Part shown: piece by piece, positions 45,294 to 53,839 of the stretch
How positions within the stretch are numbered: the first letter of the stretch is position 1
Layout: every line of letters starts with the position of its first letter
Assembly: GCF_014697575.1 (NCBI RefSeq)
Contig: NZ_JACJSC010000001.1
Span: 496,001-560,000, forward strand
DNA: 64,000 bases
DNA from: Planktothrix sp. FACHB-1365
Lineage (GTDB): Bacteria; Cyanobacteriota; Cyanobacteriia; Cyanobacteriales; Microcoleaceae
Direction of reading: 5' to 3'
Translations under genes and position numbers: made by a program
The notes under the pieces: generated by a model
Databases searched by the model: none
What the model was told of the DNA's origin: nothing
Seen by the model: only the letters and a program-made list of their open reading frames with translations

Positions 45294-46588
45294 TATTGAT
45301 ATTCCCGATGTTCAGCTAAACTTTTTTCTAATAATCCCTGTTGGGTGATTTTCCCTAAAGAACCTGATGCGATTAATTTGGGTAAATTTTCAATTTCATC
45401 TAAAGGAATTAACTGGCTTTCTCCAGTATCTTGATCTCGATAAACAACCATAACAAAAGGAATAAAATCAGGGGTTAATTCATCCATTAAAGCGGGGTTA
45501 TGAGTCGTAACTAAAATATCAATATTCCGTTTTTTCCCAATTTCTCGTAACATTTGTAAAAGTAAACCAGCGCGAGAGGGATGTAAACCATTATCGACTT
45601 CTTCAATCACAATTAAACTGCCTTCGGGACGGGTTAATAAAGCAGTTAAAATGGCTAAAAATCTTAAGGTTCCATCGGACATTCCTCTTGCATCGACTAA
45701 TAAAGGTTCTTGATTTTTACCCCATTTTTCTTCACAATATAACATCGCATCACTACCTAATCTTCCCACAGGTTCAGCCCAAACTCGTTGTAAATCTCCT
45801 TCGGGAAGTTGGGATAAATAATTCAGTAAAGTTTGTTCAATTTTTTCTTTTTCAGGTTCAGGAAGGGCTGCTAAAACTCCCGCAATATTTGAGCCATCTT
45901 GTTCTAATGTTTTTGATAGAGGAGAATAGTCTCTCATGTTCTGAGGAATTGGGTTAATAATAAATATTTTTTTTATAACTTTTGCAGTAGTATTGTGGCT
46001 TAGTTTCATAGTCCTCAAAGAATCACAATCATAAACAGGTAAAGATTTTAGATCTCCCAAAAGGAATTTAGTTCTAGGAAACAATGTATTTAATGCAGGG
46101 AATTCATATTTTCCCGGAGTTATTTTTATACCACCCAAAGAGAAATTTAGATATGAACCTATACTACTAATCGTATTTTCTGATGAGTTATTACTATTTT
46201 TGTTTTCATTAGATTTAAGTAATTTTATAAATTCATTAATTAATTGGATTTTAGGTTCTATTTCAGTTGTAACGGTATAAAGACAATCAAATTCAACTTG
46301 CTCATCTTCCTGTTCATATTCCCCACTAATAACCGCTTCTAAAGTAAACTGAGTTTCCGGTTTTCTAACCACCCATTCTAACCCCCCTCGAATTCCTGGG
46401 GTATGACTATCACCCATTAAAGCTGATTCTAAAGATTTTGCTTCAGGAATGCGGCTTAAAAAATCCAAAGCATCAATAATATTAGATTTGCCACTAGAAT
46501 TAGTTCCAATTAAAATAGTAAGTGGGTCAATATATAAGGTTGCATCCTTAAAACTTTTCCAATTTTTTAAGTTAATTTGTTTTAGCAT
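45293..46588 (-). CDS. AAA_21/OLD-like ATPase without TOPRIM
   Basis: This 431-residue ATPase has an ABC-type head: the N-terminal LKNWKSFKD, Walker A GTNSSGKSN (residues 28-36), signature-like ARGMSDGTLRF, Walker B LIVIEEVDNGLHP, and H-loop VTTHNPALMDEL. The insertion between Walker A and the signature is about 220 residues. There is no C-terminal TOPRIM or nuclease domain. Related ATPases occur in RecF/SMC-like repair and in anti-phage modules with small partner proteins. The downstream 48-residue ORF overlaps it by one base. A REP-type perfect palindrome lies 130 bp upstream. Confidence 0.88.
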   Translation of the reverse strand: MLKQINLKNWKSFKDATLYIDPLTILIGTNSSGKSNIIDALDFLSRIPEAKSLESALMGDSHTPGIRGGLEWVVRKPETQFTLEAVISGEYEQEDEQVEFDCLYTVTTEIEPKIQLINEFIKLLKSNENKNSNNSSENTISSIGSYLNFSLGGIKITPGKYEFPALNTLFPRTKFLLGDLKSLPVYDCDSLRTMKLSHNTTAKVIKKIFIINPIPQNMRDYSPLSKTLEQDGSNIAGVLAALPEPEKEKIEQTLLNYLSQLPEGDLQRVWAEPVGRLGSDAMLYCEEKWGKNQEPLLVDARGMSDGTLRFLAILTALLTRPEGSLIVIEEVDNGLHPSRAGLLLQMLREIGKKRNIDILVTTHNPALMDELTPDFIPFVMVVYRDQDTGESQLIPLDEIENLPKLIASGSLGKITQQGLLEKSLAEHREYQ

Positions 46589-46892
46589 TATAAATTTTTA
46601 AAAGTTTAATTTTTTTATAAAATCTACTGATCAATACGATACGATGATAAAAACTGGTTTAATGATTTATATAGCAAGTCTAAATCAGTTATAAATGGCT
46701 TAAAATCCAATTTATCGTAGGGGCGAGGCGCGCCTCGCCCCTACACTGGGATTTGTGTCCATTTTTTAGGATTAATAATCTTGATGATGATCAGGGCACA
46801 ATCCATTTAGACTTGCTATATTACTAAAAGGGGTATGAAAAATGGGGATTAATGCTGATTAATTTTAAGAATTAAAGCTGATCTACTGAGCA
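46589..46892. other. Intergenic region with perfect 28-bp palindrome
   Basis: This gap separates two leftward genes. At 46717-46744 a perfect palindrome begins GTAGGGGCGAGGCG and continues with the exact reverse complement. It is probably a dispersed repeat; GC content is far above the surroundings. No gene is seen. Confidence 0.75.
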
Positions 46893-47768
46893 TTAACGTC
46901 TTAAAAAATTCAACAATTCTCGATTTACCGTTTGAGGAACTTCCTGTTGAATCCAGTGACCACAATCAGGAATTAATTGTAGCTTAAAGGGGGCAGCAAT
47001 TAATCGGTCTAAACCTTCGGTGAGATGATGGCTTAAAAACGAATCTTCCTTTCCCCATAACACTAAGGTCGGAGATAAAATTTTAGCCGGGGTTTTTGTC
47101 CAATTGAATAACCAAGTAGGGGGCCAAAATAAATGACGATAATAATTAATGGCGGCGGGTAATACCCCAGGTTTTTCTAAAGCCGCTTCATAAATTTGAG
47201 TTTCTTCTGCACTAAACGCGCCTTTACGGATAGCGTGTTCACGCAACGCATTCGTGACAAATTCTTTTAAATTCTGTTGGATTAACCATTCGGGAATTCC
47301 GGGAATTTGAAAGGCAAAAACAAACCAACTGCGGCGAAGTTGATCTAAATTACTAACTAATTCTTGTACAAATCGATGGGGGGGAGGAGCGTTGAGAATC
47401 GCCAAACGGTTGAGAGATTGGGGAAACTTTTGAGCAAAATGCCATGCAATTAACCCCCCCCAATCATGCCCAACAATATGAGCTTTGACATAGCCTAGAC
47501 GTTCAATTAATCCTTGAATATCGGTACAAAGAGTATCTAAATCATAGCCACTTTCCGGTTTGTCAGAATCGTTGTAGCCGCGTAAATCAGGCACAACCAC
47601 TTTAAAATAACGGGCTAGGGCTGGAATTTGATAGCGCCAAGCGTACCAAAATTCAGGAAACCCATGCAGGAGTACGACGAGTTCACCCTCGCCTTGAGTA
47701 ACCGTGTGTAAGCGAATATTATTCGTCTCAACAAACAGATGTTGCCAATCAGATTCTAGTGTCACCAT
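46893..47768 (-). CDS. Alpha/beta hydrolase, epoxide-hydrolase-like
   Basis: This 291-residue alpha/beta hydrolase is taken from ATG 47768 (MVTLESDWQH), preceded by GGAG close upstream. The oxyanion motif HGFPEFWYAW, the nucleophile elbow GHDWGG with Asp as nucleophile, and the late histidine GHWIQQEVP match soluble epoxide hydrolases and haloalkane dehalogenase relatives. It has no signal peptide. Substrate is unknown. It sits alone in a leftward run of small genes. Confidence 0.9.
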   Translation of the reverse strand: MVTLESDWQHLFVETNNIRLHTVTQGEGELVVLLHGFPEFWYAWRYQIPALARYFKVVVPDLRGYNDSDKPESGYDLDTLCTDIQGLIERLGYVKAHIVGHDWGGLIAWHFAQKFPQSLNRLAILNAPPPHRFVQELVSNLDQLRRSWFVFAFQIPGIPEWLIQQNLKEFVTNALREHAIRKGAFSAEETQIYEAALEKPGVLPAAINYYRHLFWPPTWLFNWTKTPAKILSPTLVLWGKEDSFLSHHLTEGLDRLIAAPFKLQLIPDCGHWIQQEVPQTVNRELLNFLRR

Positions 47769-47939
47769 AAACTCCAATCTTGTTGCTCACAAGTGGGATG
47801 CTGACATCTCCCTGGAATTTCCTCAAGGGATTGGAGCAATGTTAAACAGTTGCTTCTGATCTCAGATTACCACTTACAGGCGGTTGTCATACTCCATTTA
47901 CATCATTAGCTCCTAGAAGACGGGGAAAGCTCAGGTCTT

Positions 47940-48290
47940 CTAAACACGCTGGACGAGTTTGGGAGTCATCACACAGCCAGAAACGCTTCCTCTGTAAATC
48001 ACTAAATTGGCTAATTCCTGCAACTGTTGAATGGCTTCGGCTCCTTCAAGCTTCATGAGTTCGCGGTCATCACGCATTTCTGTCCAGGTAATGCCATAGT
48101 CTGACACTAGAAACCGAATTAGATGATTTTCGCCTAAACTCACCATGAAGGAGGCGCTATTCATCTGGCCCCCACAGGTATAGCATGACGCCAGATACCC
48201 CTGTCGTTCTAGCACGGTGGCTAGAGCTTGGAGGTTCATCACCAAGTCCTGAACAAATTTGCGGTGCTGCTCTGCAAGTCTGAGAAACAT
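47940..48290 (-). CDS. DUF1815 protein
   Basis: This 116-residue protein is taken from ATG 48290 (MFLRLAEQHRKF), which follows a strong AGGAGG site; an upstream GTG is less likely. It matches DUF1815, a family that I know only from cyanobacteria: HRKFVQDLVMNLQALATVLE, SCYTCGGQM with a CxxC, and WTEMRDDRELMKLEG. The CxxC could bind a metal or be redox-active. Its function is unknown. Confidence 0.9.
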   Translation of the reverse strand: MFLRLAEQHRKFVQDLVMNLQALATVLERQGYLASCYTCGGQMNSASFMVSLGENHLIRFLVSDYGITWTEMRDDRELMKLEGAEAIQQLQELANLVIYRGSVSGCVMTPKLVQRV

Positions 48291-48685
48291 AAATTGTCCT
48301 CCTATCACCACACCTAAGATTATTTCCAGAATGTAACATAATCTTAAGGTTTTGGTGCTGAAATATTAATCTTAGTCTGACCCGCCTAAATTGAAAAGAT
48401 CACCTCCTGGAGGTTAAAACACACACCGTTTTGCAGATTAACGAAACTACTCCCGGAATAAGGTATCTAGGAAAACAATACTGTTAAATTTTTGTTAACT
48501 ATACGGTTCTAACTAAGCTAAGATCCTACTCTGCAAAGGATTAGCTGAGAAATCACGTCTAAACCTATAAAAAGATTTAATACTTGATATAAGTTTAGTC
48601 CCTAGTAATCGGATAGTAGATCTTTCGTTTCCGGGATCAGTTCCTGTTGAAGACCTGCTCAGATCAAAGGCTGTTCCCTTGGATC
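48291..48685. other. Intergenic region, no gene seen
   Basis: This 395-bp region follows the DUF2839 gene and leads into the DUF1815 promoter. It has an AT-rich core. I tested by eye for tRNA and other stable RNA folds and found none that I would defend. Confidence 0.4.
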
Positions 48686-48898
48686 TTAATCAATTTGCCA
48701 CCATCCAAACCCAGGGCCAATAAATCGAATCGTAATCCAGACCACCACTAATAACCCAATGCCAATCCAACTGACTTTAGTGGTAATTTCCATAAATTGT
48801 TGGCTTTGGTTTTTGGTAATGGGAAGCCAAGGCGAGATTTTTTCTTCTTGGCCATAGCGTTCTCCCATTGTTTCTTTTCGACGTTTAGCTTCACCCAT
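48686..48898 (-). CDS. DUF2839 membrane protein
   Basis: This 70-residue protein is taken from ATG 48898 (MGEAKRRKETMGERYG). It matches the small cyanobacterial family DUF2839: a basic N-terminal GEAKRRK followed by one hydrophobic helix (about residues 40-60, IGIGLLVVVWITIRF). It is probably a single-pass membrane protein. Function is unknown. Confidence 0.88.
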   Translation of the reverse strand: MGEAKRRKETMGERYGQEEKISPWLPITKNQSQQFMEITTKVSWIGIGLLVVVWITIRFIGPGFGWWQID

Positions 48899-48954
48899 AT
48901 TTGTATACAAAAGTTAACAGGGACTCTCATTTACTCAACTTTATTGTATTGTAT

Positions 48955-50193
48955 TTAATCGTGAGTTGCAGCATCAAAACTCAGGAGTCGTTGCCAACTT
49001 AAACTGGGAATTTCCGAAGATGAATCAACCTGCCATCGCAACAGTTGAAATGCAGATTCACCCACAAGGGAAAATAAGCCGAGCGCTTGTCTAGGGGCAA
49101 TTGTCCCTAAAGCGATCGCATCTTCCGCTCCACAACAATTCCATTGCACTAAATTTTGTACCCCGATTAGCAAGGGTAACGTGGTTCCGGCTAAAGTGCC
49201 ATCCGCTAAACGGGCTGTTCCTTGTTTAACCTCAATTTGTCGTTCATCCCAAGGATAAATACCATCGGGAAGTCCCAAGGGTGCTAACGCATCACTGACT
49301 AAAAATAAAGGCATTAAATTGCGGGTTTCCCAGGTTGGGGTTATTCCCGACATTCCCAAGAGTAACTTTACCATCAAAGGAGAAACGTGCTGTCCGTCCG
49401 CAATAAAACCAGATTGAACTTGATGATTAACTAACGCGGCTCCTAATAAACCGGGTTCTCGATGGTGTAAACTGGGCATGGCATTAAAGGCATGAGTCAC
49501 CATTGTTGCCCCTTGAATAAATGCTTGTTCTGCCTGGGCTGCGGTAGCCTGGGAGTGACCTAAACTGACAATAATGCCTAAATTGGTCAAATGGGGAATG
49601 ACGGTTCCTGTGGGGTCTAATTCAGGGGCTAGGGTGATGATTGTAACACAATGGCTATAGTTCCCCAAAACTCGTTGCACGTTATCACGAGTTAAGGGTA
49701 ACAAATGCTCTTGGGGATGGGCGCCGCGTTTACTGGGATTGAGAAATGGCCCTTCAAGATGCACCCCTAATATTTTAGCGGTGGGTTGGTTTTGGGGAAC
49801 AGTTTGCATAAATTCGCTAATTGTTGCCAGCGATCGCTGTATTTTCTCAACAGAAGTCGTCACAATAGTCGGCATAAAACCATCAATTCCCTGCTCCCAT
49901 AAATATTGACAAATTTGAGTTAATTTGGGGAAGTCCTGGGGTTCTAAATCCGGGAATGCTAATCCTAACGCGCCATTAATTTGTAAATCTATTCCGCCCA
50001 AGGATAGCCAATCTCCTTGTAAATCTAATTGTTTTATTTCTGTTGAGGATAAAGGTTGAGATAAACTCGACATTGGTTTAATGCCATCAATTTGACCTTG
50101 GCGAATTAAAACGTGTTGTAAATTTTGTGATCCAGGGAGACGGACATTGATAATATCGAGGTTAGCAGTGTCTGGCTGTGGTGTTGTTGTCAT
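48955..50193 (-). CDS. nagA: N-acetylglucosamine-6-phosphate deacetylase
   Basis: This 412-residue amidohydrolase would remove the acetyl group of GlcNAc-6-phosphate in amino-sugar recycling. Motifs: GIDLQINGALG near the start, GVHLEGPFLNPSKRGAH with the metal-binding Glu, SLGHSQATAAQAEQAF, THAFNAMPSLHHREPG, and the catalytic Asp in LVSDALAPLG. The classic HxH of the amidohydrolase family is replaced by DLQ, as in many NagA proteins. It is divergent from purE with only 18 bp between the start codons. Confidence 0.94.
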   Translation of the reverse strand: MTTTPQPDTANLDIINVRLPGSQNLQHVLIRQGQIDGIKPMSSLSQPLSSTEIKQLDLQGDWLSLGGIDLQINGALGLAFPDLEPQDFPKLTQICQYLWEQGIDGFMPTIVTTSVEKIQRSLATISEFMQTVPQNQPTAKILGVHLEGPFLNPSKRGAHPQEHLLPLTRDNVQRVLGNYSHCVTIITLAPELDPTGTVIPHLTNLGIIVSLGHSQATAAQAEQAFIQGATMVTHAFNAMPSLHHREPGLLGAALVNHQVQSGFIADGQHVSPLMVKLLLGMSGITPTWETRNLMPLFLVSDALAPLGLPDGIYPWDERQIEVKQGTARLADGTLAGTTLPLLIGVQNLVQWNCCGAEDAIALGTIAPRQALGLFSLVGESAFQLLRWQVDSSSEIPSLSWQRLLSFDAATHD

Positions 50194-50211
50194 GAGGAAT
50201 AATTTAAGACT

Positions 50212-50745
50212 TTGAACTCTACATCATTATTTCCTAACTCTACTCCTCCTGTTGTGGGGATTATCATGGGGAGTGATTCAGATTTACCCACGATGAGTGC
50301 TGCGATCGCTATTTGTGAAGAATTTAGCATCCCCCATGAGGTGGCAATTGTTTCAGCGCACCGTACCCCAGAACGGATGTTTGATTATGCAAAAACAGCC
50401 CATCTGCGAGGACTCAAGGTGATTATTGCTGGAGCAGGAGGCGCCGCCCATTTACCGGGAATGGTTGCATCTTTAACTCCTCTACCTGTGATTGGAGTTC
50501 CGGTCACAACTCGAACGTTACAGGGGGTTGATTCTCTCTATTCTATTGTACAAATGCCGGGGGGAATTCCGGTGGCAACGGTGGCGATTGGCAATGCTAA
50601 AAATGCAGGTTTATTAGCGGTACAAATCTTAGCCAGTCATGATCCTGAACTATTACAAAAGGTTTTAGATTATCGAGAAAACCTGAAACAATCTGTTCTG
50701 GAAAAACAAGAGCGTTTAGATCAGGTGGGTTATGCAGAATATTAA
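50212..50745 (+). CDS. purE: N5-carboxyaminoimidazole ribonucleotide mutase
   Basis: This 177-residue protein is PurE class I, which converts N5-CAIR to CAIR in purine synthesis. The signature [10 protein letters not shown], the catalytic His in SAHRTPERM, and [11 protein letters not shown] are present. The first in-frame start is TTG 50212, and no ATG lies before the family signature, so TTG is likely the real start. It is divergent from nagA by 18 bp, an unusually tight arrangement that forces the promoters to overlap the coding sequences or the opposite gene's start. Confidence 0.95.
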   Translation: MNSTSLFPNSTPPVVGIIMGSDSDLPTMSAAIAICEEFSIPHEVAIVSAHRTPERMFDYAKTAHLRGLKVIIAGAGGAAHLPGMVASLTPLPVIGVPVTTRTLQGVDSLYSIVQMPGGIPVATVAIGNAKNAGLLAVQILASHDPELLQKVLDYRENLKQSVLEKQERLDQVGYAEY

Positions 50746-51284
50746 TTAAGAGTTAAAGGGAATAGGGAATTACGAATTACGAATTACGAATGGGGAATAG
50801 CCACCATAGCAATTATTTGTAGCAGACATTTAAGGATTTTTTATATTAGTTTTACTAATTATTTGTTTTAAATAAATTGAATTTTTAAAAGATTGTCAGG
50901 AAATCATCATATTTTATTGAAAATTACTCTCAAAGAGTTGACGAGATTCTAGGGGTTCTGGTAGACTTAAGAAAATAGCACCCAAGGGGTTATTGTGTCT
51001 ATATGGCAAAATGAAGGCTAAAACCCTTATGGTGTCGTTAAATATCTGGATTTTGTGACTAAATTTCTGTGTGGCGATGCACGAGTTTTTAGAAAGAATG
51101 GTTTAATCCAAAATACTCCTCTTGACAAAATCAACAAATTGTGTAGAGACGTGCCATGGCACGTCTCTACGGGGAAAAGGGCGATCGCAACCTCCAAGAA
51201 GCCTATTTCTATTAAGGGGCGGGGTTTGTAACCCGATTTCCTAACAACAGATAACCGTTATCAACCTGCCCCCATCAACCTCAA
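50746..51284. other. Convergent intergenic region with short repeats and palindrome
   Basis: This 539-bp gap between the convergent purE and recA genes contains three and a half GAATTAC heptamers (50767-50791), a perfect 28-bp palindrome starting GTAGAGACGTGCCA at 51143-51170 (same family as 14944-14975), and a HIP1 octamer at 51181-51188. I see no gene. The palindrome may serve as terminator for either flanking gene. Confidence 0.7.
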
Positions 51285-52370
51285 TTATTCTTCTTCTGAA
51301 CCGCCATCAAACTCTTCTTCATCATGACTATCAACTTGGGTGACAGAATTGGCTGAAACCACAGCCCCACTGTCTAACGCCCCTCTAACTTTTTGTTCAA
51401 TTTCAGTTGCCAAGGCTGTATTTTCTTCCAAATAAGTTAGGGTTTTATCCCGTCCTTGACCAATATTATCGCCGTTGTAACTATACCAAGCTCCTTTGCG
51501 TTTTAATACTCCTGTTTCTTCCGCTAAATCAATTAAACAACCTAACGTAGAAATCCCTTTTCCAAAGATAATATCAAATTCTGCAATCCGAAAAGGGGGA
51601 GCTACTTTATTCTTAGCGACTTTAACTTTAGCCCGAATTCCGTATTCATCCGTTCCCCGTTTTAAGGTTTGAATGCGACGAATATCTAAACGCACAGAGG
51701 CATAGAATTTTAACGCATTTCCCCCCGTTGTCGTTTCCGGGTTGCCATAAGTTACCCCGATTTTTTGACGCAATTGGTTGAGGAAAATCACGGTACAATT
51801 TGACTTACCAATATTACCCGTAATTTTGCGTAAGGCTTGACTCATTAACCGAGCTTGTAACCCCATGTGAGCATCCCCCATATCCCCTTCAATTTCAGCC
51901 CTGGGAACTAACGCCGCCACGGAGTCAATCACAATAATATCAACCGCCACAGACCGCACCAACTGATCCACCACTTCTAAGCCCATTTCTCCGGTGTCCG
52001 GTTGAGAAACGAGTAAATTTTCCGTATCCACCCCTAGGACAGCCGCATAAGTCGGGTCAAGGGCGTGTTCTGCATCGACAAAGGCGGCTACTCCTCCGGC
52101 TCTTTGCACTTCGGCGATCGCGTGTAACGCTAATGTGGTTTTACCCGAACTTTCTGGCCCATAGATTTCAATCACCCGTCCCTTGGGTAAACCGCCGCCC
52201 AAAGCTAAATCTAGGGTTAATGCACCACTGGGAATGGTTTCCACTTTCATCCGGGTGGCATCCCCTAACCGGACAATGGCACCTTTCCCGAAACTTCGCT
52301 CAATTTGGTTTAAAACTTGGGTTAGAGCTTTTTTCTTTTCAGAACTAGAATTATCTTTTACTGTAGCCAT
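51285..52370 (-). CDS. recA: Recombinase A
   Basis: This 361-residue RecA catalyses homologous strand exchange and LexA-type cleavage in other bacteria. Walker A is GPESSGKTT, Walker B is in [19 protein letters not shown] (shown here as VIDSVAAL), the L2 loop region [16 protein letters not shown] is complete, and [13 protein letters not shown] is diagnostic. The C-terminus is acidic (DGGSEEE), as usual. It is complete. I could not find a clear cyanobacterial LexA box in the 300 bp upstream. Confidence 0.98.
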   Translation of the reverse strand: MATVKDNSSSEKKKALTQVLNQIERSFGKGAIVRLGDATRMKVETIPSGALTLDLALGGGLPKGRVIEIYGPESSGKTTLALHAIAEVQRAGGVAAFVDAEHALDPTYAAVLGVDTENLLVSQPDTGEMGLEVVDQLVRSVAVDIIVIDSVAALVPRAEIEGDMGDAHMGLQARLMSQALRKITGNIGKSNCTVIFLNQLRQKIGVTYGNPETTTGGNALKFYASVRLDIRRIQTLKRGTDEYGIRAKVKVAKNKVAPPFRIAEFDIIFGKGISTLGCLIDLAEETGVLKRKGAWYSYNGDNIGQGRDKTLTYLEENTALATEIEQKVRGALDSGAVVSANSVTQVDSHDEEEFDGGSEEE

Positions 52371-52676
52371 TCGCTGTAATTGTTAGTAACGGTTAACGGT
52401 AAGCGTCCTCGCCACCCTAGATGTCAGGCAAGCATCACTGGTATGGTAGCAGTTTTGCTTGGGTTGTGACTATCGGGGATCAAGGTTCCCGTCAGTGAGC
52501 TTAACAATTTTTTGCAGTTCGTCTGCTCAAGCTCTCAGGGAACCTCTTCTCATTGTAAGAAAGATTGATGTTTTCGTCAATATCGGGGAATGGGGAATAA
52601 TGGATTCCAGAATTATTTTATAACAATCACCCTTAGTCAAGATTTTAGAGACGAAACCGCTTAAAATTTTTAAGGG
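52371..52676. other. recA/pseudouridine synthase divergent promoter region
   Basis: This 306-bp region drives recA leftward and the pseudouridine synthase gene rightward. No obvious SOS-box palindrome is seen. Nothing else recognisable. Confidence 0.4.
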
Positions 52677-53303
52677 ATGAAACGGATCAAGAAGCGAATT
52701 CTACTTATGGCTTATCGATATCTTTTATTTTATAAACCTTATGATGTTTTGAGTCAGTTTACCGATGAAGATCCGACAACAACTCCCCGTAAAACCCTAA
52801 AAGATTTTATTTCTATTCCGTTCGTTTATCCCGTTGGACGTTTGGATCGAGATAGCGAAGGATTATTATTATTAACGAATGATAATTTCGTTAAACATCG
52901 TTTAATTGATCCTAAATTTGCCCATCCTCGAACCTATTGGGTACAGGTGGAACGCATACCCGATGAAACAGCTTTAAAACAGTTACGTCAGGGGGTACAA
53001 CTCTCTGATTATCGCACTAAACCTGCACAAGTGAAACTACTTTCCCCAGAACCCAATTTACCTTCTCGTGAACCCCCTATTCGCTTTCGCAAAACCGTCC
53101 CGACGGCTTGGTTAGAATTGACTTTAACGGAGGGTCGTAACCGTCAAGTGCGGAAAATGACGGCGGCGGTGGGGTTTCCGACGTTACGGTTAGTAAGAGT
53201 AGCGATCGCACATTTAAGTTTAAACCCACTTGAACCCGGTCAATGGCGAGATTTAACGACTATTGAACTGAAAAAATTGATGCAAATTTTAGGAAACTGT
53301 TAA
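52677..53303 (+). CDS. RsuA/RluE-type pseudouridine synthase
   Basis: This 208-residue enzyme isomerises uridine to pseudouridine in rRNA. The catalytic Asp is in GRLDRDSEGLLLLTND, and FYKPYDVLSQF and TEGRNRQVRKM complete the family motifs. There is no N-terminal S4 domain, which favours the RluE/TruA-like short forms of the RsuA family. The start could be ATG 52677 or ATG 52707 (MAYRYLLFYK); I list the first. The next gene starts 2 bp after the stop, so the two form an operon. Confidence 0.93.
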   Translation: MKRIKKRILLMAYRYLLFYKPYDVLSQFTDEDPTTTPRKTLKDFISIPFVYPVGRLDRDSEGLLLLTNDNFVKHRLIDPKFAHPRTYWVQVERIPDETALKQLRQGVQLSDYRTKPAQVKLLSPEPNLPSREPPIRFRKTVPTAWLELTLTEGRNRQVRKMTAAVGFPTLRLVRVAIAHLSLNPLEPGQWRDLTTIELKKLMQILGNC

Positions 53304-53304
53304 A

Positions 53305-53691
53305 ATGACTAACAACACAAAGCGCCTATTTATTTGTGGTTCTGCTCTCCGGGGTCAGCCGGATCATGGTAATTTAGGAAATGCAACATTTGTTAAACCT
53401 GCCAAAACTCTTCCCCGATATCGGTTACACGCGGCTGGAAATGGTTGGCATCCAGCAATTTATGAAGTAGTAGAAGGCGGAATTTCCATTCCAGGGGAAG
53501 TCTATGAGATCTCCCTAGAACAATATGAACATCTTCTGGCAACCGAACCTCCAAATCTGTATCCAGGGGATGTGATACTAGAAGATGGGGAAGTCTTAAC
53601 GGCGATGCTCTATCCCCGTGAATTAGTCGAACAATATCAATGGCCTGATATTTCTGAGTTAGGCGGTTGGGCGGCTTATAAAAATCTATAG
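53305..53691 (+). CDS. Gamma-glutamylcyclotransferase-like/AtzF C-terminal-like protein
   Basis: This 128-residue protein starts one base after the pseudouridine synthase stop. It has the cyclotransferase-type fold: LFICGSALRGQPDHG near the start and GISIPGEVYEIS with the glutamate in the middle, as in the C-terminal domain of allophanate hydrolase and in gamma-glutamylcyclotransferase-like proteins. The glycine-rich substrate loop is LGNATF instead of the classical YGSL. Which reaction it catalyses, if any, is unknown. Confidence 0.78.
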   Translation: MTNNTKRLFICGSALRGQPDHGNLGNATFVKPAKTLPRYRLHAAGNGWHPAIYEVVEGGISIPGEVYEISLEQYEHLLATEPPNLYPGDVILEDGEVLTAMLYPRELVEQYQWPDISELGGWAAYKNL

Positions 53692-53795
53692 CATTAAGGA
53701 ACAGTAAGCTGTGAAAGGCTTATATTCCATCCTTTAATGTTTGCTACAGATAGTTGATCAGATCAGTAATCACTTTTGTCTATTTCCTTTTCCCT

Positions 53796-53828
53796 TCTGT
53801 TCCCTGTTCCCTGTTCCCTATTCCCTAT
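53796..53828. repeat. GTTCCCT heptamer array
   Basis: Four consecutive GTTCCCT/ATTCCCT heptamers lie just after the 3' end of the leftward PAS kinase gene. It is the complementary form of the 36923-36978 minisatellite. Confidence 0.85.
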
Positions 53829-53839
53829 ATGTTGAATCC

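Noticed and set aside
44993-45319. 108-codon rightward open frame
   Set aside because: It overlaps the CxxC protein gene in another frame and the leftward 48-residue ORF, and its translation has no recognisable features.
48291-48685. Possible small RNA in a 395-bp gap
   Set aside because: No conserved Yfr-type motif, terminator or stable fold could be seen by eye.
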